Of a stretch of 64,000 nucleotides of DNA, positions 16,464 through 25,545 are shown piece by piece. Positions within the stretch are counted from its first letter, which is position 1; each line of letters begins with the position of its first letter. The stretch lies in contig NZ_CP089309.1 of NCBI RefSeq assembly GCF_021228795.1, forward strand, positions 5,577,501 through 5,641,500. The letters are read 5' to 3'. The translations under genes and the position numbers were made by a program. The notes beneath the pieces were generated by a model that was not told where the DNA came from, searched no databases, and was given only the letters and a program-made list of their open reading frames with translations. This DNA comes from Thiocapsa bogorovii. GTDB lineage: Bacteria > Pseudomonadota > Gammaproteobacteria > Chromatiales > Chromatiaceae.

Positions 16464-18404
16464 GGATCTGGGCCGTTCCGGTGCCAGTGCCGAGGGTCGG
16501 CCCGGCTTTCAGCGGCTGATGGCCGAAGTCGGTCTGGATCATGTCGGCATCGTCCTCGGCATCGAGATCTCGCGTTTGGCGCGCAGCTCGCGGGACTGGT
16601 ATCAATTGCTCGAGGTCTGCGGACTGTTTGCGACCCTGATCGGGGATGCCGACGGGGTCTATGATCCGCAGACCTACAACGACCGATTGCTGTTGGGGCT
16701 GAAGGGGACGATGTCGGAAGCGGAGCTGCATATCCTCAAGCAGCGCATGCTCGAGGGCAAGCGCGCGAAGGCGCGCCGCGGAGAGCTGCACACGCTGCTG
16801 CCGCGCGGCTACGTCCGCGCGCCGTCCGGAGAGGTGCTCAAGGATCCGGACGCGCAGGTTCGGGGCGTGATCGAGACGGTGTTTCGGCAGTTCCAACGGT
16901 GCGGCACGATCAATGGGGTTCTGCGTTATCTGGTGGACCATCACATCCAATTGCCCGATCGCGTGCGCAGCGGTCCGCGCACCGGCGAGCTCGACTGGCG
17001 TCGCCCCAACCGCGTGACGCTGAGCAATCTGCTGCGCAACCCCATCTACGCCGGTGCCTACGTCTACGGGCGTCGCCCCACTGATCCGCGCCGCCGTCAG
17101 CCCGGACGCCCCTCGACCGGGGGCGCACGGTCGCGCCGCCGCAGCAGTGGGAGGTGCTGATCAAGGATCACCTGCCGGCCTCTATCGATTGGGACCAATA
17201 CGAGCGGAATCTGCGCCAGCTCGCGGCCAATACCGCCCAAGCCGGCGGCGTGGTCCGTGCGGGTCCCTCGTTGTTGTCGGGTCGTCTGATCTGCGGTCGC
17301 TGCGGTCTGGCCATGGCCACGCAGTACACCAACAGCGGATCCGGATTGCGCTACACCTGCAGCCGCGAGGCGGTCGACGACGGGGCGCCGCTGTGTCAAT
17401 CGCTCGCCGGTGCGCCCCTGGATGCGCTGATCGGCCGGTTGGTCTTGGAGGCGCTGCAGCCGGCCGCGTTGGAGATCAGTCTGCAGGTCGCCGACGACCT
17501 CCAAGCCGAACGCGCGCGCTGGCACGCCCACTGGCAACAGCGCCTGGAGCGCGCCCATTACGCCGCCGCGCGTGCCGAGCGACAGTAGCGCGCGGTCGAG
17601 CCGGAGAATCGGCTGGTGGCGCGCACCCTGGAACAGGATTGGGAGGCAGCCCTGGCCGCGGAGGATCAGCTCAAGGCCGAGTATGCGCGTTGCATGGCGA
17701 GCGAGCCGACCGCGTTGTCGGCCGAGGAGCGCGCGCGGATCCGCCGACTCGCCGGCGACCTTCCCGCCCTCTGGAACGCCGAGACCACCGGCAACGACGA
17801 GCGCCAAGCCATCGTGCGACTGCTCGTGGAGCGAGTCATCGTCACGGTCGTCGACGACAGCGAGCAGGTCGCCGTGGAGGTGCACTGGATCGGCGGTCAC
17901 CGCACCCGGGCACGCCTGACCCGCCCGGTCGCGCGCCTGGAGCAGCTCAGCACCTATCCCGAGCTGGCGGCGCGTGTTCTATGCTGACATCAAGAGGGGC
18001 AGACCTGTGCGCAGATCGCGCGGCAACTCAATGCCGAGCGGTGGCATCCGGCCAAACGGCGGCAGACCTTCAACGCCGCGATGGTCGCCAATCTGCTCGC
18101 CCGCCAAGGCGTCTCGGCGGGTTCGTCGACGCGCCGACAAGCACCTTGGGTCGATCGGCAGGCCGACGAATGGAGCTTACGCGAGTTGGCGCTGGAACTG
18201 GACATGCCGGCGGTCACGCTGTTCAGCTGGCTGCGTAAAGGCGTGCTGCAGGCCCGCCGCGTCGAGCGGGGCGGTCACCGCCAATGGTTGATTCGGGCCG
18301 ACGGCGCCGAGATCGAGCGCCTGCGTGCCCTGCGCAGCGTCCCCCGCCGCTGGGCGCGGCATCTCCGCGTCGGGAGCGACGATCCCTCCTTCGACCCTGC
18401 CTGA
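16246..18404 (+). pseudogene. Large serine recombinase, disrupted
   Basis: The resolvase domain (AVVYVRQSTLQQVERHQEST with catalytic-type Ser, SRLARSSRDW) and recombinase domain (LPRGYVRAPSGEVLKD, TLSNLLRNPIYAGAYVYGRR) run from ATG 16246. A frameshift in the five-G run at 17119-17123 follows. The next frame continues with GRTVAPPQQWEVLIKD, the zinc ribbon SGRLICGRCGLAMATQY, a TAG at 17586, a TGA at 17985, and then a C-terminal helix-turn-helix region to 18404. Intact, it would be about 720 residues. At least two nonsense codons plus one frameshift indicate a dead gene. It and its small upstream frame lie inside an IS4-type transposase gene. Confidence 0.8.
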
Positions 18405-18431
18405 GTGATTTATGGAGGCACCATGTCTGGT

Positions 18432-19022
18432 CAATCTCGATTTTCCAGCGCGCGCCGTAGATTTCGATGATTTGCGCAACCGTCAGGGTCAGGTCCGTGG
18501 TCACCAGCGCGATCCATTGGGTGCGTCTGTAGACCCAGACCACGCGCACCCGGCAGCGCAGGGTCTTGAGCATCACCATCTGCTCGGCGGCCACCACGTC
18601 GCGAACCCGCCCGTAGAGGTTGAGCGAATAGGTCCCCGCGGTGGCCCGCAGCGCGGTCTGCATCGCCTTGACACTGCCGAGGCGCTCACCGTACTTGCGG
18701 GGTCGTCCGGCCCGTCCCGGCGCGGCCACCGGCAGATCATGGAGCACCGCGTTCACGCGCAGGCGCGCGAGCAGATGGGCACGGGAGCCGAGCGCCCGGC
18801 GCAACGGCTTGAGCAAACCGTTGTTGCCGAACCAGCTGTCGGTGACCACCAGAATCGGCGCCCGCGGGAAGACCCCGGCGAGGCTCCGGATCAGGCGCAC
18901 GGCCTGGGTGAACTTGCTCTCGAAGGTCAGCGCCCGAGCGCGGATGCGCACGCAGCGCAGCGCCAGGGTCGCCTTGCGCAGGTAAAAGGCGAAGGCCAAC
19001 GGCAGGCAGCACCAGCGCCCGT
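18432..19022 (-). pseudogene. IS4-family transposase, middle segment of a split gene
   Basis: Reads HGRWCCLPLAFAFYLRKATL through VTDSWFGNNGLL (catalytic Asp) and ends TVAQIIEIYGARWKIE. Upstream it is separated from the N-terminal segment by a MITE (19031-19231). Downstream it meets the serine recombinase element. Removing the MITE and one 8-bp target repeat joins LLKVIHGRW in frame. Confidence 0.75.
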
Positions 19023-19030
19023 GAATGACC

Positions 19031-19231
19031 CGGCATTATGTAGCAAACGCACATATTTACAGATCAATGGGTTACGCGGCGATGCGCGGAAATTCAATGT
19101 CATGCGGGTCGGGTGGTCGCCGGGATCTAACGGATTTCGGAGACAACTCGGCTGCAGGGGCTGGCTAAGAACCGCAAGGTTGCGCCCAAGTCATTGAATA
19201 GATAGCCATGTGCGTTTGCTACATAATGCCG
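19031..19231. mobile_element. 201-bp MITE with 24-bp perfect terminal inverted repeats
   Basis: Ends are CGGCATTATGTAGCAAACGC plus ACAT (19031-19054) and the exact reverse complement at 19208-19231. The flanks are identical 8-bp direct repeats, GAATGACC (19023-19030 and 19232-19239), a target-site duplication. The inside has no open frame. Excision of the unit restores the reading frame of the host transposase gene. It must have been moved by an autonomous element making 8-bp duplications; no such transposase with these ends is visible in the window. Confidence 0.95.
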
Positions 19232-19239
19232 GAATGACC

Positions 19240-19664
19240 TTCAGCAGCCCGACCGTGACGATCGTCTGCGCCCACACAAAGCGGCTTTGATTGGTCTTGG
19301 CGGCATGGTCGAAGCTGCGCTGGCAGGCGAACACCTTGGTGCCGGTCTTCGGATTGATCGAGTCGTCCAGCACCAGCACCAAACGCCCGTCGGTGAGGGG
19401 GTCGGGGATCGCCCGCCAGAGCACCGCCCAGACCCGCGTCCACGGCAGCTTCACCGAGGCCATGAAGGTGTAGTACTTCGCCTCGCCGATCACCACGCCG
19501 AAGAGCGTGGCGATGGTGCGCAGCAGGTTGGAGGTGCGCGAGGCGGTGATCGGCAGCACGATGGCCTGCAGCGTGAGAATGAACCAGCGGGCGCGTTCTC
19601 GGCCGTGATCGGAGTTCGGAAAAAGGCTCTGGAATTGGGTGGCGAGTACGGGTAGGATCGGCAT
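19240..19664 (-). pseudogene. IS4-family transposase, N-terminal segment of a split gene
   Basis: From ATG 19664 the frame reads MPILPVLATQFQSLFPNSDH, GRERARWFILTLQAIVLPIT, then RLVLVLDDSINPKTGTKVFA (catalytic Asp) and WAQTIVTVGLLKVI. It is the start of the same transposase whose middle and end lie at 18432-19022 and 15696-16026. Interrupted by the MITE immediately after LLKVI. Confidence 0.8.
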
Positions 19665-20254
19665 CGAATGCAGCTCGTATTGGGTTTCTAATCATTGACT
19701 TAAGCACCTTTGATTATACGCCGAAGCGAGCCTGCATTCATCTTCAACCGCTTGATTATTCTTCGATTCGTCCGCGCTCCTCATTCCCGTTTGATCATCG
19801 CCGCAGCAAGGTTGTTTATCAATAAGCTTTCACTAATATGCGCGCCTATTCGTGGTTGCTTATATTATGATATGGCTGCATCGAAGTGAGAAACTTCAGA
19901 TAAGAGATTGAGCATCTCTTTTACGGCAGATTCTGAAGACGCAGGATTCTGTCCGGTCACGAGCTTGCCATCAACGACCACATAAGCACCCCAATCCGGA
20001 CCTTTTTCATAGAGTCCTCCTTTGGCTTTGAGCATGTCTTCGACAAGAAACGGAACAATGTTCGTGAGGCCTACGCCTTCTTCCTCCGTATTCGTAAAGC
20101 TGGTCACGCGGCGGCCCGAAACCAAAGACTTTCCGTCCGCCCCTTTCGTGTGCTTGAAGATCGCCGGCGCGTGACACACCGCGGCGACAGGACGATCATC
20201 TGCAACGAAAAGTTCGATCATGCGCTGGCTGTCTGCGTTCTCAGCAAGATCCCA

Positions 20255-21299
20255 CCTGATTACCAATGAGCCTCAGCCAACTTGAGCAGACGGTAGGGCA
20301 TGGGCGGGGTTCGCGCGGCCGCAATGCCGAGGCGCGGCAGCATGGCCGCCAGGTCGAAGCGGCGATTGAACCGGTAGCAGAACTCCGCGAGGTAGCGCGG
20401 CAGATGTTGGGAGCTGGCCTTATGATAGGTGCCCCTCATCGCGGTCTTCACGTTGCCGAGGATGGTGTTGACCCACTTGCGCTCGGGCAACTCGACGCCG
20501 CCGGCGCCGCTGCCGGTCACCATGGCCTGGTGCTCGATGCCGGCATCCGCGATTCCGCGAAAGCAGGCGAGGCCGTCGCTGACGACGATGCTGTCGGGAT
20601 GAATGAATTTGGCGGCCCAGTGCGCCAACTCGGTCTTGCGGAATCCTGCAACCACGCTCATGCGCAGCGCGATCGGGTGGCCCTTGTCGTTCTTGGCCAC
20701 GGCGGCAACGAAGGGGGTCTTGTTGGGCGAGCCGCGTCCGGGGGTGCCGCCATGAACCTCGCCGCCCCAGTAGACGTCGTCGATCTCGATTACCCCGCTC
20801 AGTTGGCGATCGGCGTCGCGTTCGAGCATGACCTGCAGGAGCTTGTGCTTGACCTTCCAGGCCGTGGGGTAGGACACCCCGAGATGGCGCTTGAGTTCAA
20901 GCGCGGAGATGGCGTTTTTCTGTTGCGTGAGAAGATACATGGCGAGAAACCAGACGGTCAGGGGCAGCTTGGTGTAGGCGAAGATCGTCCCGGCGGTCAA
21001 CGAGGTCTGGTGGTGGCAGTGCCTGCACTGCATCAGCTCGCGCGTGCGCAGCGCCGTGAAGTCCTCGGCATGTCCGCACTCAGGGCAGACGAAGCCCGCC
21101 GGCCAGCGCCAGCCGAACAGAGCGTCGGCGCACTGCTCCTCGGTGCCGTACTGCGCAAGAAAGTCAGGCAAACTCAGACCCTTCTGAAACTGGATGAGGT
21201 TCTTGGCCATGGTGCAGACTCCCGGTGGTGGTCACGGCACCAGTGTGCGACCGCCGGTGGCTCAAAACGTGAGCCTGCGGAGTCTCGTTGGTAATCAGG
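20255..21299 (-). mobile_element. Complete IS1595-family insertion sequence, 1045 bp
   Basis: Terminal inverted repeats are CCTGATTACCAATGAG at 20255 and, reverse complemented, CCTGATTACCAACGAG at 21299 (one mismatch in 16). Flanking 8-bp direct repeats AGATCCCA lie at 20247-20254 and 21300-21307. One intact transposase gene fills the element, and its TAA lies inside the terminal repeat. Eight-base duplications are typical of the IS1595 family. The near-identical ends and intact gene suggest a recent, possibly active insertion. Confidence 0.95.
20260..21210 (-). CDS. IS1595-family transposase
   Basis: 316 residues. An N-terminal zinc ribbon (CPECGHAEDF ... CRHCHHQTSLTAGTIF) precedes the ISXO2-type DDE/N catalytic domain: VIEIDDVYWGGEVHGGTPGR, IVVSDGLACFRGI, and a region PERKWVNTILGNVKTAMRGT. 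The reading frame is intact and stops (EAHW then TAA) within the terminal inverted repeat. It should catalyse movement of the 20255-21299 element. Confidence 0.92.
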   Translation of the reverse strand: MAKNLIQFQKGLSLPDFLAQYGTEEQCADALFGWRWPAGFVCPECGHAEDFTALRTRELMQCRHCHHQTSLTAGTIFAYTKLPLTVWFLAMYLLTQQKNAISALELKRHLGVSYPTAWKVKHKLLQVMLERDADRQLSGVIEIDDVYWGGEVHGGTPGRGSPNKTPFVAAVAKNDKGHPIALRMSVVAGFRKTELAHWAAKFIHPDSIVVSDGLACFRGIADAGIEHQAMVTGSGAGGVELPERKWVNTILGNVKTAMRGTYHKASSQHLPRYLAEFCYRFNRRFDLAAMLPRLGIAAARTPPMPYRLLKLAEAHW

Positions 21300-21642
21300 A
21301 GATCCCATAGCGGGCCATGCCCACCTGGGAAAAAGATCGCATCAAATCCGTCGGCATCGATCTCCCCCAGCTTTGTCGTGTTTGCCAGTGCATTCTGGGC
21401 GCCATCGTCCTTTTTGAATCGCTCCGTTGCCGCGGTTTGAGCATCGGGAACATCACTCTGCGGATCGAGAGGTGGTTTCCCGCCTGCCGGAGACGCCAGT
21501 GTGATGTGCGCCCCGGCATCAAGCAGGACGTAATAGGGAGCCGCAAATTCTTCGAGCCAGAAGCCAGTCTTTTTGCCAGTGTCACCCAAGTTTTCGTGCG
21601 ACGTTAGAATGATGAGAATTTTCATAGCGTTTTGTGGCTCGT

Positions 21643-22680
21643 TTATTTTGAAGGGCCGACGCGAATCACGCATTTTCCGAAATTTTTACCATTCAGCATA
21701 CCAATAAAGGCCGCTGGTGCTTGCTCCAATCCATCAATGATCTCCTCGCGGTAGTGGATTTTTCCAGCCTTTAGCCAGCGACTCATCTCCTCTGCGAATT
21801 CAGGATACAAGGACCCGAAATCTTCGAAGATGATGAAGCCACGCATGGTGATCCGCTTGCGCAATATCTGCCCCATCAGGTAACCCAATCGATCAGGACC
21901 TTCAGGGAGGCTTGTGGCGTTGTATTGCGAGACCAGGCCGCACACCGGCACGCGCGCCCCGGTATTGAGTTGAGGGAGAACAGCGTCAAAGACCTTGCCG
22001 CCAACACTCTCGAAATAGACATCGATTCCTTCAGGAGTTGCATCGACCAACTCTTTGCTGAAGTCGGAAGATCGATGATCAAGACACACATCCAACCCAA
22101 GCGTCTTCACCGCGTATTCACATTTCTCCCCGCCACCTGCGATGCCGATCACCTTGCATCCGAGAATCTTTCCAATCTGCCCGACGGTGGCGCCCACTGG
22201 CCCGGTTGCGGCTGCGACGACGAGAGTCTCTCCCGCTATCGGCTTGCCGATCTTCGTGAGACCGGCCCATGCCGTGAATCCAGGCATGCCTGTCACACCC
22301 AAAGCCCAAGACGGATGCTCCGGATCACGGCCCAGGGAAGTCACCCCTTCTCCGTTCGATAGGGCGTAATCCTGCCAGCCGTTTGCGCTGAGAACCCAGT
22401 CTCCTTTCTTGAAACCATCGAGTTTGGATATTTCTACCTGCGCGACGGTTCCCCCAACCATCACCTCGCCAATGTTGACCGGAGGTGCATAGGACGGAGC
22501 ATCGCTCATCCGCCCACGCATGTAGGGATCAAGCGAAAGGAATTCCGTGCGAAGCAACATTTCACCCGCTTGGGGCGAAGGGACATCTTCTGTCTGGAGC
22601 GTCAATGTACTCTCTGTCGGGACCCCTTTGGGTCGCTCTGAAAGAACGAGGCGGCGGTTTGTTTTGTTCGTTTGCTTCAT
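21643..22680 (-). CDS. curA: NADPH-dependent oxidoreductase, CurA-like (MDR superfamily)
   Basis: 345 residues, the length of E. coli CurA, with matching segments: FLSLDPYMRGRMSDAPSYAP, NIGEVMVGGTV, LGVTGMPGFTAWAGL, the Rossmann-type VVAAATGPVGATVGQIGKIL, and GKNFGKCVIRVG at the end. No zinc-ligand set is present. The family reduces alpha,beta-unsaturated ketones and aldehydes with NADPH in the cytoplasm. It lies directly upstream of the interrupted DJ-1/PfpI gene. The start ATG 22680 is chosen by alignment to CurA. Confidence 0.85.
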   Translation of the reverse strand: MKQTNKTNRRLVLSERPKGVPTESTLTLQTEDVPSPQAGEMLLRTEFLSLDPYMRGRMSDAPSYAPPVNIGEVMVGGTVAQVEISKLDGFKKGDWVLSANGWQDYALSNGEGVTSLGRDPEHPSWALGVTGMPGFTAWAGLTKIGKPIAGETLVVAAATGPVGATVGQIGKILGCKVIGIAGGGEKCEYAVKTLGLDVCLDHRSSDFSKELVDATPEGIDVYFESVGGKVFDAVLPQLNTGARVPVCGLVSQYNATSLPEGPDRLGYLMGQILRKRITMRGFIIFEDFGSLYPEFAEEMSRWLKAGKIHYREEIIDGLEQAPAAFIGMLNGKNFGKCVIRVGPSK

Positions 22681-22887
22681 GATGACGGTTCTTGTCTGTG
22701 TTGATTTGGGTTCCAGAAATCGCGGTCGCGTTCCAGTTTTTGAGCGACATGCCAACGATTGCACTCGGTTATCTGCACCCTATGCCGAACGGACCGCGTC
22801 TTCAGTGCGCTAGCGAACTTAAGAAGGTGACCGCGCCATTTGTCACCGGTGGGCGGTCAGGGCGCGGCAGCCGCCCGCCGACCCTGT

Positions 22888-23340
22888 TTCAGTCCTGGTT
22901 GGTCCGAACGAACAAGACCGGCGCCGCCAGCAGGGCTTCGCGCACCCGTATCAGCCGGTTCGTGAGCCGGTCGTGGTCATGCGGGGACGCGATGCTGCGC
23001 TCGGCCGAGAAAGACGCCGAGTACCCACTGATTGACGCGGTCGCGCATGAAGTTGCGAATGACGCGCGAGGTGTACTGACTGGAGGTCAGCGAGAGGGCC
23101 ACGAGGGTGATCGAGAACACCACCCCGGCCACCGTGATCATGGAGCTGGCAACGGTGGTCAGCAGACCGCGGGCGCCGGCCGCGCCGGAGCCGAAGAGCA
23201 GCGGCCAGCTGCAGATCGACGCCGGTGTCAAGGGTGATCGGGAGGATCGCCAGTACCACGGCGTCCACCACCATCATGGCGGGGACGAACCAGAAGCTCT
23301 ACCGCATCGCTCGCCACCCATGCCGGAGTCTCATGATCAT
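22888..23340 (-). pseudogene. DUF2254 membrane protein, deleted duplicate
   Basis: The N-terminal part from ATG 23340 (MIMRLRHGWRAMR, then a TAG, SFWFVPAMMVVDAVVLAIL ... GLLTTVASSMITVAGVVFSI ... MRDRVNQWVLGVFLG) is joined directly to the last 35 codons (ERSIASPHDHDRLTNRLIRV). The roughly 300 middle codons are missing. Stretches of nearly 100 bp are identical to the intact DUF2254 gene at 25546-26895, so it is a recent but dead copy. It lies about 2.2 kb downstream of that gene. Confidence 0.85.
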
Positions 23341-23440
23341 GATCGGCGACCCCTCCGTAATACTGATCCGCGCGTCGATCCCGTTGATGGACTGCTTCGA
23401 TCAAAGGCTCATGCGTTTCATGGTCAAAACCCTCATCGGT

Positions 23441-23596
23441 TCAGAGCTGTTTCTGCTTATGGATCATCACGGTCGCCACGCACAGCGCGGAGACCACACC
23501 GAGGACCGGAATCGCAAGAACCGGCATCGCGATCGGCGCGAACAGCAGCAGCCCGACGATCAGCCAGAGCGCAAGGAGTATCCGCGATGACGTCAT
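23441..23596 (-). CDS. Possible 51-residue membrane protein
   Basis: ATG 23596 opens a frame beginning MTSSRILLALWLIVGLLLFA with a second hydrophobic stretch (LAIPVLGVVSALCVATVMI) and a charged end (HKQKQL). Two membrane segments and a coherent hydrophobic pattern suggest a real protein, but the ribosome site is weak and I know no family. It could be a fragment. Confidence 0.35.
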   Translation of the reverse strand: MTSSRILLALWLIVGLLLFAPIAMPVLAIPVLGVVSALCVATVMIHKQKQL

Positions 23597-23636
23597 CCCG
23601 ATGAGGCGGAGCGTCTGCGCTTCAGCGGCAATAGGT

Positions 23637-23771
23637 CAACGCGCACGCGTGTGTCGTTGCGACTAACACGCGGCCTGGAATTGTACGCCGCCGGCACGGC
23701 CCTCGTGCTCGATCTGCTCGATGAGATCGGGCGGCTCCGATCACGCCTTCGGCACCTCCGCGGCGACCGAG
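23637..23771 (+). pseudogene. cbpM-like chaperone modulator remnant
   Basis: The plus-strand frame reads VSLRLTRGLELYAAGTALVL, DLLDEIGRLRSRLRHLRGD, nearly the same as the C-terminus encoded at 35164-35370 on the other strand. This pattern is the C-terminal helix of CbpM, the inhibitor of the DnaJ-like CbpA. The N-terminus is missing. Together with the inverted partner at 35.2 kb it brackets the ATPase island. Confidence 0.6.
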
Positions 23772-23872
23772 CGTCGGGCCGCGCGAGCCGCTCGATCGCG
23801 ATGGCGTCGGTCGTCCGCTGTGCGGCCCTCGCGCTCGACTTCGGTGCTCGGCCGCTGGCCGAGGCTACCCGA

Positions 23873-24187
23873 TCAGACGTCCCACATCACATTTTCGTGC
23901 TCCGCGGCGGCGGCGGTGAGCAGCTCGATCAGGGGTAATGCCCGATGGGCGAGGCTGATTTGCCCGCCTTCCTCCTCATCATTCGCTGGGCCGTTGGTCG
24001 GATCCAGGGGCTCGTCGGGTTGCGCCTGGACCGCCGCCTTCAGATGCGCCAGGGCAGCCGGCACATCGTCGGCCATGAGGGCGCCGGGCACGCTTCCGCT
24101 ATGCCCCATCCGTTCGAGCAATGCGATGGCGACATCGCCGAACATCGTGATGCTGGCGTAGGCCTTGGTTTTGAATGTGATCAACAT
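23873..24187 (-). CDS. DUF1840 domain protein
   Basis: 104 residues from ATG 24187 with AGGAG upstream. The opening MLITFKTKAYASITMFGDVA, the central GHSGSVPGAL and the ending LAHRALPLIELLTAAAAEHE match DUF1840, a small soluble family of unknown function common in beta- and gammaproteobacteria. An acidic loop (NDEEEGG) precedes the C-terminal helix. It follows the ATPase gamma gene by 30 bp on the same strand and is probably the last gene of the operon. Confidence 0.85.
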   Translation of the reverse strand: MLITFKTKAYASITMFGDVAIALLERMGHSGSVPGALMADDVPAALAHLKAAVQAQPDEPLDPTNGPANDEEEGGQISLAHRALPLIELLTAAAAEHENVMWDV

Positions 24188-24217
24188 GGTTGTTTCACTC
24201 CTGTCTTGATGAGGCGG

Positions 24218-25162
24218 TCATCGGCGTTGCTCTGACCGCCGCGGTCCGGCGAGTGCCTCGAAGCCGGCGATGACATCGAACAGCTCCTCGTCGATGCCGC
24301 TCTGGCGCAGTCGATGGAAGGTCTCGTTCAGTGTCTCGAGCAAGTCTTCGATGTTCTTGTCCGCGCGCTGCATCGCGGCGAGTCGGCTGGCGTTCTCGCT
24401 GGCGAGGGATTCGGCGCAGGCCCGAAAGAGCGAGACGAATAGATACTCGCGGATGAGCGCCCGCAGGGTCCCGGTTTCGCCCCCAGAGTAGCCCCCGATG
24501 ACCTCGGGCAGGTTGTTCGTCGGCCAGGGGGCTTCGGCCAGCGAGCGCCGCCAGGCATCGTCCAACGGCAGCAGTCGCTGATCGACGGGCGTATAGACCG
24601 CTGCGGAGGTGGGTCTGTTGTAAAAGAGGTGGAGCGCGCTGAATTCGCCCTGACGCTGGTGCGCCTCGGTCTCCACCAGAATCTCTCCGACCAGCGGGGT
24701 GATGCCCGCGACCGAGCTCGGCACATTGAAGAGACCGACCACAGGCAACCCAGCGTCCGCCAAACGCGCCTGCACGCGCTCGCCGACCGCCCAGACTCGC
24801 AACTGGCTCCGTGATTGATCCCACGGCGAATCAGTCAGCCCTTGCAGCGTCTGCACCGCATGATCGGCCACCAGATCGTTGAACTGGCCCACCAGTCCCT
24901 GATCCGAGCCGAAGACGACCGCGCCGGTCACGCCCGCATCCGCGCCTTTGGCTGCGCCAATCAGCGCGTCCGCGTTGCCGATGTCCCGGAAGCAGACGCT
25001 CAAACCCAGCTCCACGGTGCGCGCATAGTCGCCCAACGCGCTGACCGATTGTTCATACTGGACGATACTCGACGCCGCCAGCGACTTCATGGTGCGGACG
25101 ACGGATTGGAGGTCGCCGGCGCTCTTGAGCTTGTGGCGCAGGCCGGCTGTGGTGTCGCTCAC
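24218..25162 (-). CDS. atpG: N-type ATPase gamma subunit
   Basis: 314 residues from GTG 25162, whose GTGA overlaps the stop of the preceding HPF-type gene. The N-terminal coiled-coil helix (GLRHKLKSAGDLQSVVRTMK SL) and the C-terminal helix (ENASRLAAMQRADKNIEDLL) are the central-stalk elements; the middle (VVFGSDQGLVGQFND) is the Rossmann-like domain. Gamma turns inside the alpha3beta3 head and couples to the c-ring. In N-ATPase operons gamma normally follows alpha; here two extra genes lie between them. Confidence 0.9.
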   Translation of the reverse strand: MSDTTAGLRHKLKSAGDLQSVVRTMKSLAASSIVQYEQSVSALGDYARTVELGLSVCFRDIGNADALIGAAKGADAGVTGAVVFGSDQGLVGQFNDLVADHAVQTLQGLTDSPWDQSRSQLRVWAVGERVQARLADAGLPVVGLFNVPSSVAGITPLVGEILVETEAHQRQGEFSALHLFYNRPTSAAVYTPVDQRLLPLDDAWRRSLAEAPWPTNNLPEVIGGYSGGETGTLRALIREYLFVSLFRACAESLASENASRLAAMQRADKNIEDLLETLNETFHRLRQSGIDEELFDVIAGFEALAGPRRSEQRR

Positions 25163-25527
25163 AGGTCGTCCGGCGGTGTCGCCTCCGTCGGGAGCGGTTC
25201 GGCTTGGCGACGTCGCTGATCGCGCTGCCGCCCGATGATGCTGTCGATGGCGCCGGTCAACTTCTCCGCGGCACCGTTGACGGCCTGATCCATGGTCGCG
25301 GCTTGGTGCGTCACGGCGATCGGCTGGCGGCCTTCGAGGCGGGCTTCCATCACACATTGCTGGTCGTGCTGGCCGCTCCTGTCGCCGTTCTCGTCGCTGA
25401 GATGGACCACCACTCGCGTGATGCCATCGCTGACTCGACTCAGCGCCTGCTCCACGACGCCACTGGCCCACGCGGCCAGCCGCTCGTGCCCTTCAATATG
25501 GCGATCTGTATTGATTTGGATCTGCAT
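25159..25527 (-). CDS. HPF/RaiA-family ribosome-associated protein
   Basis: 122 residues from ATG 25527, with GAGGAG upstream. The single domain (MQIQINTDRHIEGHERLAAW, then VVVHLSDENGD, CVMEARLEGRQPIAVTHQA) has the beta-alpha fold pattern of hibernation-promoting factors, which bind the 30S decoding site in starved cells. The basic tail (GRQRDQRRRQ) is short and no long-HPF dimerisation domain follows. Its stop overlaps the gamma-subunit start, so its translation is coupled to the ATPase. This is an unusual position for a ribosome factor. Confidence 0.8.
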   Translation of the reverse strand: MQIQINTDRHIEGHERLAAWASGVVEQALSRVSDGITRVVVHLSDENGDRSGQHDQQCVMEARLEGRQPIAVTHQAATMDQAVNGAAEKLTGAIDSIIGRQRDQRRRQAEPLPTEATPPDDL

Positions 25528-25545
25528 GTGGTTCTCCTCACTATG

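Larger units (their letters stand above)
19865..21625 (-). pseudogene. DJ-1/PfpI family protein, interrupted by an IS1595-type element
   Basis: N-terminal part from ATG 21625: MKILIILTSHENLGDTGKKT, AAPYYVLLDAGAHITLASPAGG, then DGFDAIFFPGGHGPLWDL. C-terminal part 19865-20246: ENADSQRMIELFVADDRPVA, AVCHAPAIFKH (nucleophile Cys in CHAP), and KLVTGQNPASS. Removing the IS and one 8-bp duplication joins GPLWDLAENA in frame, giving a normal-length class I amidotransferase-like protein (Hsp31/glyoxalase III-like). It lies 17 bp after curA, so the pair was probably an operon for dealing with reactive carbonyls. Confidence 0.85.
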
